From assembly GCA_001796995.1 (NCBI GenBank), contig MGOB01000052.1, forward strand, positions 6,085 through 11,350: a stretch of DNA of 5,266 nt, written 5' to 3'. The translations under genes were made by a program, and so were the position numbers. The stretch comes from Chloroflexi bacterium RBG_16_68_14 (lineage in GTDB: Bacteria; Chloroflexota; Dehalococcoidia; DSTF01; RBG-16-68-14). Shown here piece after piece: positions 4,715-5,266 of this stretch; within the stretch, counting starts at the first letter, position 1; the number at the start of each line of letters is the position of its first letter. Under the pieces are notes generated by a model. The model ran no database searches. It saw only the letters and a list, made by a program, of their open reading frames with translations, and was not told the DNA's origin.

Positions 4715-5266
4715 CTACCGTCCCTTGAACTTGGGTTCTCGTTTCTCCAGGAAGGCGCGCACGCCCTCGGCCCGGTCCTCCGTGGTCTGGAGGATGACCG
4801 TGAGATCCGTCTCAAAGCGGAGCGCCTGGTCTAGCGGCTGCTCCAGCCCCCGGCGCACCGCCTCCTTGGCGTAGCGCACGGCGATGGGCCCGCGCGAGGC
4901 GATGCGCAGCGCCAGCGCCTCCGCCTCGGCGAGGAGCCGGTCGGAGGGGACGACGGCGCTCACCAGGCCGATGCGCCACGCCTCCTGGGCGTCGATGGCC
5001 TCGGCCAGGAGGAGGAGGCGCAGCGCCTGGGCCCGGCCGACCAGCCGGGCGAGACGCTGGGTGCCCCCGGCCATGGGGAGCAGCCCCTGGGCCGTCTCTG
5101 GCAGGGCGAAGTGGGCGCCCCGGGCGGCCAGGCGCACGTCGCAAGCCAGGGCCAGCTCCAGCCCGGCGCTGGTGGCGTCGCCGTTCAAGGCGCAGACCAC
5201 CGGCTGGCCCATCGTCTCCAGCCCGGCGAAGGGAGGCACTCCTTCCCAGCGCCGGGGGTCCTCGCC
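4715..5266 (-). CDS. Enoyl-CoA hydratase/isomerase family protein (5' end outside window)
   Basis: The last 183 residues of a crotonase; the gene enters from the right edge, and roughly the first 70-80 residues by family length are missing. The visible part begins GEDPRRWEGVPPFAGLE and runs into NGDATSAGLELALACDVRLA, which holds the first catalytic glutamate (residue 37 of the visible part). FALPETAQGLLPMAGGTQRLARL follows with the second (residue 57), 20 residues later as in the other crotonase here. The family C-terminus TEDRAEGVRAFLEKREPKFKGR is complete. A GTG at 5239 could be misread as a start, but it lies inside the conserved fold and open frame continues to the edge. It should act on an enoyl-CoA; hydratase versus isomerase cannot be decided. 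Small protein B follows after one base. It is clearly diverged from the crotonase at 2945-3670, so they are not a recent duplicate. Confidence 0.9.
   Translation of the reverse strand, partial: GEDPRRWEGVPPFAGLETMGQPVVCALNGDATSAGLELALACDVRLAARGAHFALPETAQGLLPMAGGTQRLARLVGRAQALRLLLLAEAIDAQEAWRIGLVSAVVPSDRLLAEAEALALRIASRGPIAVRYAKEAVRRGLEQPLDQALRFETDLTVILQTTEDRAEGVRAFLEKREPKFKGR

Noticed and set aside
4180..4728. + strand frame opposite the two small genes
   Set aside because: The - strand frames are supported by paralogy with each other and by coupling to neighbours, while this frame shows no internal repeat or motif.
4714..4815. Longer start for small protein B (34 extra codons)
   Set aside because: The extra part lies inside the crotonase gene, is R/S/P-rich, and has no counterpart in the paralogue, which begins at the aligned methionine.

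Overview
The window is GC-rich bacterial DNA with dense, short-spaced genes and G/C-dominated third codon positions. It holds one gene on the + strand and a run of six on the - strand. The mix of acyl-CoA ligase, crotonases and a class III-like Zn alcohol dehydrogenase, together with intergenic heptamer arrays and palindromic hairpin repeats, fits an environmental bacterium with rich lipid or aromatic catabolism. Chloroflexota (Dehalococcoidia or Thermomicrobia-like) or a similar high-GC lineage is my best guess, held with low confidence because no rRNA or marker gene is present.

Layout, left to right: bases 1-140 are intergenic, with a GGAACNN heptamer array, two inverted repeats, a sigma70-like promoter and a clear Shine-Dalgarno site. 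A complete zinc-dependent alcohol dehydrogenase follows on the + strand (141-1229). It converges, across only 36 bases, on the end of the - strand genes. In their transcription order (right to left) these are: an enoyl-CoA hydratase/isomerase cut by the window edge (4715-5266), small protein B (4456-4713), its paralogue small protein A (4185-4424), an SRPBCC-fold protein (3667-4107), a second crotonase (2945-3670) and an AMP-forming acyl-CoA ligase (1266-2831).

The spacings (1 nt, 31 nt, 77 nt, a 4-nt overlap, 113 nt) suggest an operon or two sub-operons. The ligase would activate a carboxylic acid to its CoA thioester, the crotonases would hydrate, isomerise or cleave an enoyl-CoA, and the alcohol dehydrogenase could act on an alcohol or aldehyde of the same or another route. 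No acyl-CoA dehydrogenase or thiolase is in view, so the substrate cannot be named.

The known enzymes are ordinary. The less explained material is the tandem pair of paralogous small proteins of unknown function, the 7-nt-periodic repeats in three separate intergenic gaps, a twin hairpin with compensatory base changes, and a crotonase that lacks its usual C-terminal segment right beside one of the heptamer arrays.
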